Assembly: GCA_024641635.1 (NCBI GenBank) | Contig: JAHECS010000007.1 | Coordinates: forward strand, 16,486 to 80,485 | Source: Actinomycetes bacterium | GTDB taxonomy: Bacteria > Actinomycetota > Actinomycetes > S36-B12 | Length of the DNA: 64,000 bases | Reading direction: 5' to 3' | Part shown: one piece after another, positions 50,497 to 59,180 of the stretch | Layout: each line of letters opens with the position of its first letter | How positions within the stretch are numbered: the stretch's first letter is position 1 | Made by a program: the position numbers and the translations under genes | Notes under the pieces: generated by a model | Told to the model about the DNA's origin: nothing | The model's input: only the letters and a program-made list of their open reading frames with translations | Databases searched by the model: none

Positions 50497-51813
50497 GTGA
50501 TGCACCCCGCCCCGCAGCCCACCGAGCGACTGGCCTTCCGGCGCTGGTCGGTGGACGACGTCCCGACGGCGCTCGACATCTACTCGCGGCCGGAGGTCAG
50601 CCGCTTCCTCGGTGCTGCGCCCCGTCCCGTCGAGGACCTCGAGGAGGCGCGCAGGCGGATCGCCGTGTGGGATGAGAGGACCACCGGGCTGGGGGGCATC
50701 TGGGCCCTGGAGAGGCGTGATGCGCCCGGGATGCCGATCGGCTCGATGCTGCTGGTCCCGCTGCCCCGCAGCGACGGGGAGGCGTCGGACGCCTGGGAGA
50801 TCGGCTGGCACCTGCACCCCGACCACTGGGGACAGGGGTACGCCACGGAGGGTGCCGTCCCGCTCATCGAGCGAGCCAGGGCGGCAGGACTCGGGGAGGT
50901 GCGCGCGGTCGTGCACGCCGGGAATGCCGCAAGCCGCGCGGTGTGCCGTCGGCTGGGAATGGTCGACGTCGGGTCGACCACCCGGTGGTACGGCGTGGAA
51001 CTGGTCGAGTACCTGCTCGACCTGGCGGCGCCGGACGCGCCGGAGGTGCTGGCGGTGCGGATCGCGCAGGCCCGGGCGGAGGGCCGCCTGCTGCCGGCGC
51101 CGGCGGCCCACGGGCTGTCGGCGGGGGACGCCTACCGCGTGCAGGCACGGGTGCTGGCGACCCGCCTGGAGCGAGGCGGCGGCCGCGGTGGCTGGAAGCT
51201 GGGGTACACCTCCCAGGCGATGCGTGAGCAGATGGGCGTGGCCGAGGCCAATTTCGGCCCACTCTCCACCGCCATGCTCCTGAAGAACGGCGCTGTGATC
51301 GGCGAAGGGGTGGCCCAGCCGCGGGTGGAGCCGGAGCTGGCAGCCGTGATCGCCGAGGACATCGCTCCGGATGCCGACGAGTCGCAGATCGCGGCCTCCG
51401 TCGCCGAATGGCGACTCGCCCTCGAGGTCGTGGATTCCGTGTGGGAGGGCTACCGGTTCGACTGGGCGCTCAACACGGCGGACGGGTCATCCGCCGGATT
51501 CGTCGTGCTGGGGGACGTCGTCGACCCCGGCGACCTGGCGACGATCGACGTCACCTTCTCGCGAAACGGCGAACCCGTGGGTCGCGGCGTGGGGGCGGCC
51601 GCCATGGGCGATCCCGCCGCCGCCCTCGCGTGGCTGGTGGGCCGCCTGGCGGAATCCGGGGAGGCGCTGCGGGCGGGCGAGGTCGTCATCACGGGCGGAC
51701 TGACGGCTGCCGTTCCGCTTGCCCCCGGCGATCGGATCGAGGCGAGGGCCGCTGGTCGGGCTGTGTGGCTCATGCGGCGCGGCAGCGACGCGTCCGCCCC
51801 TAAGGCGACCTAG
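50497..51813 (+). CDS. GNAT acetyltransferase fused to a 2-keto-4-pentenoate hydratase-like domain
   Basis: One uninterrupted reading frame of 438 residues with two enzymes. Residues about 1-175 form a RimJ/RimL-type GNAT domain (TERLAFRRWSVDD, WEIGWHLHPDHWGQGYATEG, NAASRAVCRRLGM). Residues about 185-430 form an MhpD/FAH-fold hydratase-decarboxylase domain with the expected Lys234 (GWKLGYTS), the metal ligands Glu278 and Glu280 (VEPELA) and Glu310 (LEVVDS). No stop or frameshift separates them. A GTG near 51054 could allow separate translation of the hydratase. I know no common fusion of this type. It begins 34 bases after the VOC gene. Confidence 0.8.
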   Translation: MMHPAPQPTERLAFRRWSVDDVPTALDIYSRPEVSRFLGAAPRPVEDLEEARRRIAVWDERTTGLGGIWALERRDAPGMPIGSMLLVPLPRSDGEASDAWEIGWHLHPDHWGQGYATEGAVPLIERARAAGLGEVRAVVHAGNAASRAVCRRLGMVDVGSTTRWYGVELVEYLLDLAAPDAPEVLAVRIAQARAEGRLLPAPAAHGLSAGDAYRVQARVLATRLERGGGRGGWKLGYTSQAMREQMGVAEANFGPLSTAMLLKNGAVIGEGVAQPRVEPELAAVIAEDIAPDADESQIAASVAEWRLALEVVDSVWEGYRFDWALNTADGSSAGFVVLGDVVDPGDLATIDVTFSRNGEPVGRGVGAAAMGDPAAALAWLVGRLAESGEALRAGEVVITGGLTAAVPLAPGDRIEARAAGRAVWLMRRGSDASAPKAT

Positions 51814-51919
51814 CTGCGACGTAATCGCGACACGGGATCCCGTCGTTCTGGTCGGGGCCGCGACCCAGCGGGGTGAGGATGGAGTCAAGGACTCCCACCA
51901 TCAAGGAGAGGACATCCGC

Positions 51920-52099
51920 ATGGCAGCCATGAAGCCGCGAGTCGGGGACGGGCCCCTGGAGATCGACAAGTCCGGGCGCACCTACGTCGTCAAGATCCCG
52001 GTCGAGGGCGGCGGTCGACTCGCCATCGCGATGAACACCGATGAGATGGAGAGCCTGGGCAACCTGCTGCTGGCCATGGTTCCTGTCGGGGCCCGCTGA
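51920..52099 (+). CDS. DUF3117 small conserved actinobacterial protein
   Basis: A 59-residue protein beginning MAAMKPRVGDGPLEIDKSG, with EGGGRLAIAMNTDEMESLG following, a strong match to the DUF3117 family present in nearly all actinobacteria, including mycobacteria. Function is unknown. AAGGAGAGG (51904-51912) gives a strong ribosome site 7 bases before ATG 51920. A weak hairpin follows the stop. Confidence 0.85.
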   Translation: MAAMKPRVGDGPLEIDKSGRTYVVKIPVEGGGRLAIAMNTDEMESLGNLLLAMVPVGAR

Positions 52100-52112
52100 C
52101 GGCGCGCCCTCT

Positions 52113-52131
52113 GGGCAGCCCACGTCTGCCC
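52113..52131. terminator. short hairpin between convergent DUF3117 and SulP genes
   Basis: GGGCAG (52113-52118) and CTGCCC (52126-52131) can pair with a 7-base loop in the 43-base gap between two convergent genes. The stem is short and without a U-tract. Confidence 0.3.
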
Positions 52132-52142
52132 GCAGTGGCCCC

Positions 52143-53672
52143 CTAGTGGTCGGCGCCGAGGTTGCCGGCCAATCGGCCGTGCATGGAGGCGCTGTGCTCG
52201 TTGAGACCGGTGATCTGCACGGTCTTGTGACGGCGTCCGTACTTGGTCGTGATGCCATCGAGGGCCGCCACCGTTGAGGCGTCCCACACGTGTGAGTCGG
52301 TCATGTCGATGACCACGGTGTCGGGGTCGTCGGCGTACTCGAACAGCGTGTAGAGGTCGTTGCTGGACGCGAAGAAGAGCTCGCCGGTCACCGTGTAGTA
52401 GGCCGTGGCCGTCCCGTCGTCGTCGATCACCACGCTTCGCTCGACGTCTGCCAGGTGCGCGACGCGTCGCGCGAACGCGACCATGGCCGCGACGACCCCG
52501 GTGATCACGCCGATCGCGAGGTTGTGCGTGAACACCACCACGACGACCGTGATGAGCATGACGATGGTCTCGCTGCGGGGCATGCGTCGCAGCGTCGCCG
52601 GCTGGATGCTGTGCCAGTCGAAGGTGCCGACGGACACCATGATCATGACGGCGACGAGCGCGGCCATCGGGATCACCGCGACCGCCGGACCGAAGCCGAC
52701 CACGAGCACGATGAGGAACACGCCGGCAAGGAACGTCGAGATGCGTGTGCGGGCGCCGCTCGCCTTCACGTTGATCATGGTCTGGCCGATCATCGCGCAG
52801 CCACCCATCCCGCCGAACAGCCCGGACATGACGTTGGCGACGCCCTGGCCGAACGTCTCACGGGTCTTGCGGGAGTGGGTGTCGGTGATGTCGTCGACGA
52901 GCTTGGCCGTCAGGAGTGACTCGAGGATGCCGACCAGGGCCATGGCCAGGGCGTAGGGGGCGATGATCGCGAGGGTCTCCGCGGTGAGCGGGACGTTCGG
53001 GATCAGCAGCGACGGCAACGACTCCGGAAGCTCGCCCTGGTCGCCGATCGTCGGGACGCCGACAGCCATCGTGACCGTGACGGCGGTGAGGACGACGATC
53101 GCGACGAGCGGTGCCGGAACGACCTTGGTGATGCGCGGGAGGGCCACCATGATGAGGATGCCCACGGCGACGAGCGGGTAGACGAGCCACGGCACTCCGA
53201 CGAGCTGCGGCAGCTGAGCGGCGAAGATCAGGATCGCCAGGGAGTTGACGAAGCCGACCATCACGCTTCGAGGGATGAAGCGCATGAGCCGGGCCACGCC
53301 CAGCGAGGCGAGCACGATCTGGAGGACACCGGCGAGGATCACCGTGGCGATGAAGTAGTCCATGCCGTAGTCCCGCGCGACAGGGGCGATGACGAGGGCG
53401 ACGGCTCCCGTCGCGGCCGTGATCATCGCCGGGCGCCCGCCGACGAACGCGATCGTCACGGCCATGACGAACGAAGAGAACAGCCCCACCCGCGGGTCGA
53501 CACCGGCGATGAGGGAGAACGCGATCGCCTCGGGGATCAGCGCGAGCGCGACGACGAGCCCGGCCAGGACCTCCCGGGTGAGCAGGCGTGGCGTGCGGAA
53601 CGCGTCCATGACGGTCGGGCCGTTGTGGTGCTGGAACTTCTCGGGCAAGGGCGTGCTGAGGCCGAGGGCCAC
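52143..53672 (-). CDS. SulP-family anion transporter with STAS domain
   Basis: A 509-residue SLC26/SulP transporter: TREVLAGLVVALALIPEAIAFSLIAGVDPRVGLF opens the membrane domain of about 12-14 helices (residues 30-395), and a STAS domain (about 415-495) follows with VVIDMTDSHVWDASTVAALDGI. Substrate may be sulfate, bicarbonate or a dicarboxylate; no sulfate-assimilation or carbonic-anhydrase gene is adjacent to decide. GTG 53672 has GGGAG 9 bases upstream; ATG 53609 is an alternative. The 206-base gap to the right (53673-53878) shows no gene. Confidence 0.9.
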   Translation of the reverse strand: MALGLSTPLPEKFQHHNGPTVMDAFRTPRLLTREVLAGLVVALALIPEAIAFSLIAGVDPRVGLFSSFVMAVTIAFVGGRPAMITAATGAVALVIAPVARDYGMDYFIATVILAGVLQIVLASLGVARLMRFIPRSVMVGFVNSLAILIFAAQLPQLVGVPWLVYPLVAVGILIMVALPRITKVVPAPLVAIVVLTAVTVTMAVGVPTIGDQGELPESLPSLLIPNVPLTAETLAIIAPYALAMALVGILESLLTAKLVDDITDTHSRKTRETFGQGVANVMSGLFGGMGGCAMIGQTMINVKASGARTRISTFLAGVFLIVLVVGFGPAVAVIPMAALVAVMIMVSVGTFDWHSIQPATLRRMPRSETIVMLITVVVVVFTHNLAIGVITGVVAAMVAFARRVAHLADVERSVVIDDDGTATAYYTVTGELFFASSNDLYTLFEYADDPDTVVIDMTDSHVWDASTVAALDGITTKYGRRHKTVQITGLNEHSASMHGRLAGNLGADH

Positions 53673-53878
53673 GGTGGATCTCCCATTCGGGCGCGTTGTC
53701 GACGTACCGCCTGATGATCCAGCGGGACACGGTCCGGTCGCGGCAGGGGCGCAGTGGTGATGAGGGACGGCGGTCAGTGAGCGCGGCGACCGTGAACCAG
53801 CCTACGGCCGGTGAGCGGCGCCGTTGACCATCCGGACCCGCCCTGGGGGGTGGCTCTGGTCACACGCCGTCGGCCCGC

Positions 53879-54889
53879 CTAGGCGCGGAACAGGGCGCTG
53901 TAGGCGTTGATCGCGGGCTGCCCGCCGAGGTGGGCGTACAGGACGGTCGAGTCGCTGCCGATCTCTCCGGTGCGCACGAGGTCGATGAGCCCAGCCATCG
54001 ACTTCCCCTCGTAGACGGGGTCGATGATCATGCCCTCGAGGCTGCCGCTGAGCCGGATGGCGTCGAGCGTCGACTCCACCGGGATGCCGTAGTAGTCGCC
54101 GGCCCAGCCCTCCAGCACGGTGATCTCGTCGTCGCGCAGGTCCCGGCCGAGGTCGATGAGCTCGGCGGTGCTGCGAGCGATGCGGGCGACCTGGTCGCGG
54201 GTCTTCTCCAGGGTCGCGGACGCGTCGATGCCGATCACCCGGCGCGGACGGTCCTGCCCGGCGAAGCCGGCGATCATCCCGGCGTGCGTGCTCCCGGTCA
54301 CGGTGCAGACAACGATCGTGTCGAAGAAGATCCCGAGCTCCCGCTCCTGCTGCTGCACCTCATATGCCCAGTTGGCGAAGCCGAGACCGCCGAGCCTGTG
54401 CTCCGAGGCGCCGGCGGGGATGCCGTAGGGCTTCCCACCCCGGGCACGCACATCGTCGAGCGCGTTCTGCCAGCTGTCACGGATGCCGATGTCGAAGCCG
54501 GCCGGATCCAGTCGGACCTCCGCGCCCATGATCCGCGACAGCATGATGTTGCCGACCCTGTCGTTGACCGAGTCCGGCCAGTCGACCCATGCCTCCTGGA
54601 CGAGCACGGCCTTGAGACCGAGCTTCGCCGCGACTGCCGCGACCTGTCGGGTGTGGTTGGACTGGACCCCGCCGATCGACACGAGCGTGTCGGCACCCTC
54701 GGCCAGCGCGTCGGGGACGATGTACTCGAGCTTGCGGGTCTTGTTCCCGCCGAAGGCGAGTCCGCTGTTGCAGTCCTCGCGCTTGGCCCACACCTGGGCC
54801 CCACCGAGGTGCGCGGAGAGCCGCGGCAGGTGATGCACCGGGCTCGGCCCGAACATGAGCGGGTACCGCGGGAAGTCCTCGAGGGTCAT
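53879..54889 (-). CDS. acdS: 1-aminocyclopropane-1-carboxylate deaminase
   Basis: PLP enzyme splitting the ethylene precursor ACC into ammonia and 2-oxobutyrate. The 336-residue protein closely follows Acd[32 protein letters not shown] (PLP Lys50), [11 protein letters not shown] (Ser77) and VTGSTHAGM. The residues that separate true ACC deaminase from D-cysteine desulfhydrase are of the deaminase type: Tyr293 and Glu294 in VYEGKS, and Leu321 in AHLGGQP (equivalent to Glu295 and Leu322 of the Pseudomonas enzyme). It stands alone, without a Lrp-type regulator beside it. Confidence 0.9.
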   Translation of the reverse strand: MTLEDFPRYPLMFGPSPVHHLPRLSAHLGGAQVWAKREDCNSGLAFGGNKTRKLEYIVPDALAEGADTLVSIGGVQSNHTRQVAAVAAKLGLKAVLVQEAWVDWPDSVNDRVGNIMLSRIMGAEVRLDPAGFDIGIRDSWQNALDDVRARGGKPYGIPAGASEHRLGGLGFANWAYEVQQQERELGIFFDTIVVCTVTGSTHAGMIAGFAGQDRPRRVIGIDASATLEKTRDQVARIARSTAELIDLGRDLRDDEITVLEGWAGDYYGIPVESTLDAIRLSGSLEGMIIDPVYEGKSMAGLIDLVRTGEIGSDSTVLYAHLGGQPAINAYSALFRA

Positions 54890-54925
54890 GTCAGGTGCCT
54901 TCTCGTCTGGGTGGGCGCCGCACTG

Positions 54926-55408
54926 CTACGCCCCCACCTCGGCGGCCTCCCCGGCGGTGATCCGCAGGAGTTCGTCGTAGTGCGTGGGGAAGACGTAGTG
55001 GGGATGGCCGCCGGCGGCCCAGACCACGTCGAACTGGCTCAGGGCGATGTCGACGATCGTGCGCAGCGGCTTCGGGTGACCGACGGGAGCAACCCCGCCG
55101 ATGGCGAATCCGGTGGCCTTCCGGACGTCGTCGGCGCTCGCCTTGGTGATGTCGTTGACCTCCAGGATGGCCGCGAGCTGCATCTCGTCCACGCGATGCC
55201 CGCCCGAGGCCACCACGAGCACCGGCTCGCCGTCGCCGAAGAAGACGAGGGAGCTTGCGATCTGGCCGACCTCGACGCCGAGCGCGGCCGCGGCCTCCTG
55301 CGCCGTGCGGGCGCTGTCGTCCAACGCCTGGACCTCGCCTCGTGCGCCGAGATCGGCCAGCGCCTGGCGCACGCGGTCCACAGACTTCTGCTCGGAGGGC
55401 TGTGACAT
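54926..55408 (-). CDS. YbaK/EbsC-type aminoacyl-tRNA deacylase-like protein
   Basis: A 160-residue protein of the YbaK/ProX/INS superfamily that hydrolyses wrongly charged tRNA. The segments TAQEAAAALGVEVGQIASSLVFF, the conserved Lys region (DITKASADDVRKATGFAIGGVAPVGH) and the late FDVVWAAGGHPHYVFP fit the fold, with GGVAPVGH being the substrate-binding GxxxP loop. Which mischarged tRNA it clears cannot be told. ATG 55408 fits a leaderless start. Confidence 0.87.
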   Translation of the reverse strand: MSQPSEQKSVDRVRQALADLGARGEVQALDDSARTAQEAAAALGVEVGQIASSLVFFGDGEPVLVVASGGHRVDEMQLAAILEVNDITKASADDVRKATGFAIGGVAPVGHPKPLRTIVDIALSQFDVVWAAGGHPHYVFPTHYDELLRITAGEAAEVGA

Positions 55409-55415
55409 GGGCCGA

Positions 55416-55421
55416 AGGCTA
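55416..55421 (-). promoter_or_regulatory. -10 box TAGCCT, leaderless start of the YbaK-like gene
   Basis: Minus-strand TAGCCT is followed by 7 bases and ATG 55408. Confidence 0.5.
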
Positions 55422-55536
55422 TCGCCGCCTGCCGGGCCGCACCCTGCCAACGTCGGCGAAACAGTCCGGCGCTCGCAAGCCCCGTGCCATGCTGCGGGGG
55501 ACGGCCGCGTGGTCGCCACCAGGATTCGGGAGCGCA

Positions 55537-55908
55537 ATGTCCGGCAACGGCAAACGACCACTCGGGGTGAGCCTCGTCTTCGTCGTCATCCTCATCTCGG
55601 GCGTGCTCGCTGTCGTCGCGGGCATCTGGCGGCTGTTCAACCGCGGCGACGACATCGGGTGGATCGCGGCCCTTGTCGTGATCCTTCTCGGCCTGATCTA
55701 CCTGCTCGTCGCCAAGGGCATCGCCAACGGCAGCCGGGGAGCACGCTTCGTCGTCGCCATCGTCACGGTGCTCAGCATCGTCGCTGCAACATGGTCGATG
55801 ATCCTCCAGCCCTCCGTGTGGGTCACCGCCGTCATCCAGATTCTTCTCGGGCTCATCGTCCTCGGCCTGCTCTACAACGCCCGAGCCCGGCAGTTCTTCG
55901 GGGCGTAG
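55537..55908 (+). CDS. hypothetical four-helix membrane protein
   Basis: A 123-residue protein with four hydrophobic helices (about 10-31, 39-59, 68-88 and 92-113) and short charged loops; no motif is recognised. GGGAG (55528-55532) precedes ATG 55537. The next gene starts 2 bases after its stop, so both are probably co-transcribed. Confidence 0.65.
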   Translation: MSGNGKRPLGVSLVFVVILISGVLAVVAGIWRLFNRGDDIGWIAALVVILLGLIYLLVAKGIANGSRGARFVVAIVTVLSIVAATWSMILQPSVWVTAVIQILLGLIVLGLLYNARARQFFGA

Positions 55909-55910
55909 GG

Positions 55911-56594
55911 ATGGCGCGGGCGACTCGCGGGACCGCCGCGGTCATGCCGTTCACCGGCTTCCCGGCCGAGGCCTTCGACTTCTACGAGGCGCTGGCGGCG
56001 AACAACACCAAGCCGTGGTGGAACGACCACAAGGCCGACTACATCCGCTGCGTTCGCGATCCGCTGGTGGCCCTTCTCGATGAGCTGCGCGACGAGTTCG
56101 GCGAGCCTCACGTGTTCCGCCCGTATCGCGATGCGAGGTTCAGCAAGGACAAGACGCCCATCAAGGACCACCAGGGTGGGGTCGTCAACGTCGAGGACGC
56201 GATCGCCTACTACGTGCAGATCTCAGCGGGCGGGCTCATGATCGCCGGCGGCTGGTACGCGCCCGAGGGGCAGCAGATCGCGCGCTACCGCGAATCGGTG
56301 GATGGTCCCGCGGGTGCCGAGCTGGAACGGATCCTGGCGTCGATGAAACGGTCGTGGGAGATCGACGGCCGCCCGCTCAAGACTCGACCCCGCGGCTATG
56401 ACGTCGACCACCCGCGCATCGCCCTCCTGCGGAACCGTGCGCTCACCGTTGCCCGCCACTACCCCGTCGAGCCGTGGATGGGCACGCGCAAGACGCTGAC
56501 GACCGTGCGGAACGGCTGGCGGTCGATGCGCCCCCTCATCGAGTGGCTCGCCGACTACGTCGGGCCGGCCACCGACCCGGGTCGAGGCGAGTGA
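55911..56594 (+). CDS. DUF2461 / TIGR02453 family protein
   Basis: A 227-residue cytosolic protein: FTGFPAEAFDFYEALAANNTKPWWNDHKADY, RFSKDKTPIKDH and YYVQISAGGLMIAGGWYAPE are the family hallmarks. Function is unknown in bacteria. It follows the small membrane protein gene after a 2-base gap. Confidence 0.85.
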   Translation: MARATRGTAAVMPFTGFPAEAFDFYEALAANNTKPWWNDHKADYIRCVRDPLVALLDELRDEFGEPHVFRPYRDARFSKDKTPIKDHQGGVVNVEDAIAYYVQISAGGLMIAGGWYAPEGQQIARYRESVDGPAGAELERILASMKRSWEIDGRPLKTRPRGYDVDHPRIALLRNRALTVARHYPVEPWMGTRKTLTTVRNGWRSMRPLIEWLADYVGPATDPGRGE

Positions 56595-56610
56595 GCGCTC
56601 GCGCCGGCAC

Positions 56611-56862
56611 CTAGCGGGACGAGGGCTCGCGTCGCGGAGCGGTGGGCATGGCGTCGGCACGGCGCGCACCGGCCTCCGCGTCGCGCGGCGCGGGGCTGCG
56701 CCAGGCGCCGGCCACCGCCGCTGCAGCCGAGGCGGTGCCACCGCACAGGGCCACCAGGCCCAGCATCAGCGTCGCCGTCGTGGGGGCCTCGAGCAGCCGG
56801 GCTCCGGCGACGAGCAGTCCCGTCGCCGTCACCGCGAGGAGCACGATCGCCCGTCCCGTCAC
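56611..56862 (-). CDS. small hypothetical two-helix membrane protein
   Basis: An 83-residue protein with two hydrophobic helices (about 5-22 and 27-50) and an Ala/Arg/Pro-rich tail. GTG 56862 is chosen because the hydrophobic part begins there; no strong ribosome site is seen. It is supported mainly by its transmembrane pattern and convergent position, and could be spurious. Confidence 0.45.
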   Translation of the reverse strand: MTGRAIVLLAVTATGLLVAGARLLEAPTTATLMLGLVALCGGTASAAAAVAGAWRSPAPRDAEAGARRADAMPTAPRREPSSR

Positions 56863-56967
56863 ATCCGCCCCTTGAGCACCGTTCGACCCTAGAGGGGCGG
56901 TGTGACATTCCCGAGGCGGTCGGGGGAACCGTGCGTGAAATGTGAGGGTCGGGGCGACCACGCCACG

Positions 56968-57612
56968 CTAGGCCCGGGCGCCTCTCCGCCTCAGGTGCCT
57001 GATGGGAACAAGGAAGAACACGGCGATCGCGAGGTAGCCGAAGACGGCCACGATCGGGAGGAACAGTCCGACGGCGAGGAACACCACGTAGCCGCCGAGG
57101 CCGGGAGTCAGGCGCCGAGTGAGCACGTCGACCTCCTCGTCGTCGGCGTCGGGGCGCACGAGGTGCTCGGCCACCGAGTAGCGCCAGAGCAGGGAGACCA
57201 GCAGCAGCGCGAGGAGGAGGTTGAGGCCGTACACCGTCGCGGCGACTCGCTCGGCGTCGTCCTCCTGGATGTACTCGGCGAGCAGCTTGGTGGGGAACGG
57301 CAGGAAGGACACGGTGAGGAGCAGCAGGAGGTTGAGGCGCATCAGCACGCTGTTGGCGCCCTGCAGGTACTCGGTGATCGCGCTGTGCGCGAGCCAGATG
57401 GCGCCGATCGACGCGAAGCTGACGACGTAGGCCAGATACGACGGCCATTCGTCGATGATCGCCTGGAGGAGGTTCTCGCCGGAACCCCCGGGGACCCCGA
57501 TCTCGAGGACGAGAAGGGTGATGGCGATCGCGAACACGCCGTCGCTGAAGGCCTCGAGTCGTCCGGTGCGCATGGACGACGTGGAGGCTCTGCCCTGATC
57601 CCCGTCGGTCAT
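56968..57612 (-). CDS. TMEM175 / DUF1211-type potassium channel
   Basis: A 214-residue membrane protein of one TMEM175 repeat (six helices). The first helix carries the family motif RLEAFSDGVFAIAITLLVLEI, whose FSD triad and hydrophobic Ile/Leu residues line the pore in known bacterial TMEM175 K+ channels, which work as tetramers. ATG 57612 is chosen because homology starts soon after; an upstream in-frame start at 57900 adds a low-complexity leader. Confidence 0.87.
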   Translation of the reverse strand: MTDGDQGRASTSSMRTGRLEAFSDGVFAIAITLLVLEIGVPGGSGENLLQAIIDEWPSYLAYVVSFASIGAIWLAHSAITEYLQGANSVLMRLNLLLLLTVSFLPFPTKLLAEYIQEDDAERVAATVYGLNLLLALLLVSLLWRYSVAEHLVRPDADDEEVDVLTRRLTPGLGGYVVFLAVGLFLPIVAVFGYLAIAVFFLVPIRHLRRRGARA

Positions 57613-57727
57613 GCAGCCCATGTTCACACGCGGGGCAGCGGTCGCGCAGGGTCTCACGGGGGTCAGCCCGGCGCCGAGCACGAGCGTCGTGTCGTCGTGG
57701 GTGCCGGATCGACGACCATCGGCGGGC

Positions 57728-59149
57728 TCAGACGCGAACGCGCTCGCCCTCGTGCGGCACATGGACAGCCACGTCCCACTCCCGCCTGATCCGCTCGGCG
57801 AGTGCGTCGGCGGCGTCCGGTTCTCCATGGTTGACGAACACCTGCGCGGGCTTCGTACGGCACGACCGCATCCAGTCGATGAGCTCGCTCGCGTCCGCAT
57901 GGACGGAGAAGGCCTCGATCTCGATGATCTCCGCGCGGACCGGCACGTACTGCCCGTGGATCTTGATCTCGTGGGCGCCGTCGAGGAGCATCCGGCCCGG
58001 CGTGCCGGCCGCCTGGAAGCCGACGAGCAGCACGGTGTTGTCGTCGTCGGGAAGAAGCGCCTTCAGGTGGTGGGTGACCCTTCCGCCGCTGCCCATTCCG
58101 GACGCGGAGACGATGATGCGGGCCCCGCCGCGATCCAGCGCCATCGAGTCCTGGGGCGTCGTGGCCTCATGGACGTTGGGCAGGTCGATGGCGTCGGGAC
58201 CGAGCGCGGCGGTGGCCGAGTTGATCTCCGGGTCGCCGTCCTGGATGGCACGCACGTAGATGCGGAGGGCGGCGAGCGCCATCGGGCTGTCGACATGGAT
58301 GGGTGCCACCGGGATGCGCTGCTGGTCCTGCAGCGTCCGCAGTGCCTTGAGCAGCACCTCCGTGCGGTCGACCGCGAATGCGGGAATGACGACGGTGCCA
58401 CCCCGCTTCAGCGTCCGCGTGATGGCCCTCGCCATCTCGTCCATCTCGGCGTCCACGTCATCGTGCTCGCGGTTGCCGTAGGTCGACTCGACCACGATGG
58501 CGTCTGCGTGGTCCGGCGGTGCCGGGGGTTCCAGAAGAGGGTGGTTGCCACGGCCGAGGTCGCCGCTGAACACGACGGTCCGCTGCCGTGATTCCTCGGT
58601 CAGGCGGACGATCGACGAGCCGAGGATGTGGCCGCCGACGTCAAGTCGCGCGGTCAGTCCGTCGAGCGGGCGGAACTCGGTGCCGAACTCGACCGGGCGC
58701 AGCAGCGCGATGGCACGCTCGGCGTCGTTGATGTCGTACAGCGGCTGCGGGTCCGCGTGGCGGGAGAAGCCCTTCTTGCGCGCCCACGCGGTGTCCTCCT
58801 CCTGCAGGCGTGCGCTGTCCCGCAGGATGATCGGGACCAGCTCCGCGGTGTTCGGGGAGCAGAAGACCGGCCCGTCGAAGCCGTCGCGCACCAGCGCGGG
58901 CAGGTACCCGCAGTGGTCGAGGTGCGCGTGGGTGAGGATGACGCCCGCCAGTGACGTCGGGTCCACCGGGAAGGTCTGCCAGTTGCGGCTGCGGACGTCG
59001 CGTGGGCCCTGGAACATGCCGCAGTCGACGAGGATCCGGTTCGGTGCCGCGGAGGCCCGATGTCCGGCGGCGTCGACGGGTTGCTCGACCTCCACGAGGG
59101 TCTTGGACCCGGTCACGGTGCCCGCGGCACCCAGGAAGGTCAGCAGCAC
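57728..59149 (-). CDS. beta-CASP metallo-beta-lactamase nuclease (CPSF/YsxH-like)
   Basis: A 473-residue zinc-dependent RNA-processing nuclease. The metallo-beta-lactamase domain has HAHLDHCG (HxHxDH, near residue 75), GGHILGSS, FSGDLG and VESTYGNREH. The beta-CASP insert carries AFAVDRTEVLL, the ASGMGSGGRVTHHL segment and the late SVHADASEL, and the closing FVNHGEPDAADAL provides the last His. It lacks the RNase J C-terminal domain, placing it with prokaryotic CPSF-like proteins. Confidence 0.9.
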   Translation of the reverse strand: MLLTFLGAAGTVTGSKTLVEVEQPVDAAGHRASAAPNRILVDCGMFQGPRDVRSRNWQTFPVDPTSLAGVILTHAHLDHCGYLPALVRDGFDGPVFCSPNTAELVPIILRDSARLQEEDTAWARKKGFSRHADPQPLYDINDAERAIALLRPVEFGTEFRPLDGLTARLDVGGHILGSSIVRLTEESRQRTVVFSGDLGRGNHPLLEPPAPPDHADAIVVESTYGNREHDDVDAEMDEMARAITRTLKRGGTVVIPAFAVDRTEVLLKALRTLQDQQRIPVAPIHVDSPMALAALRIYVRAIQDGDPEINSATAALGPDAIDLPNVHEATTPQDSMALDRGGARIIVSASGMGSGGRVTHHLKALLPDDDNTVLLVGFQAAGTPGRMLLDGAHEIKIHGQYVPVRAEIIEIEAFSVHADASELIDWMRSCRTKPAQVFVNHGEPDAADALAERIRREWDVAVHVPHEGERVRV

Positions 59150-59180
59150 CCTTCAGGTGTAGCACGGGGATGTCGGTGTG

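Noticed and set aside
51832-51843. Perfect 12-base palindrome ACGGGATCCCGT before DUF3117
   Set aside because: It is short, lies only about 20 bases after the preceding stop and 76 bases before the next start, and has no partner site. Chance at this GC cannot be ruled out.
53673-53878. Possible gene in the 206-base gap right of the SulP gene
   Set aside because: No frame with a plausible start, ribosome site and recognisable product was seen. The region is treated as the upstream region of SulP.
53879-54889. D-cysteine desulfhydrase instead of ACC deaminase
   Set aside because: The two distinguishing positions carry Glu and Leu, as in the deaminase, where the desulfhydrase has Ser and Thr.
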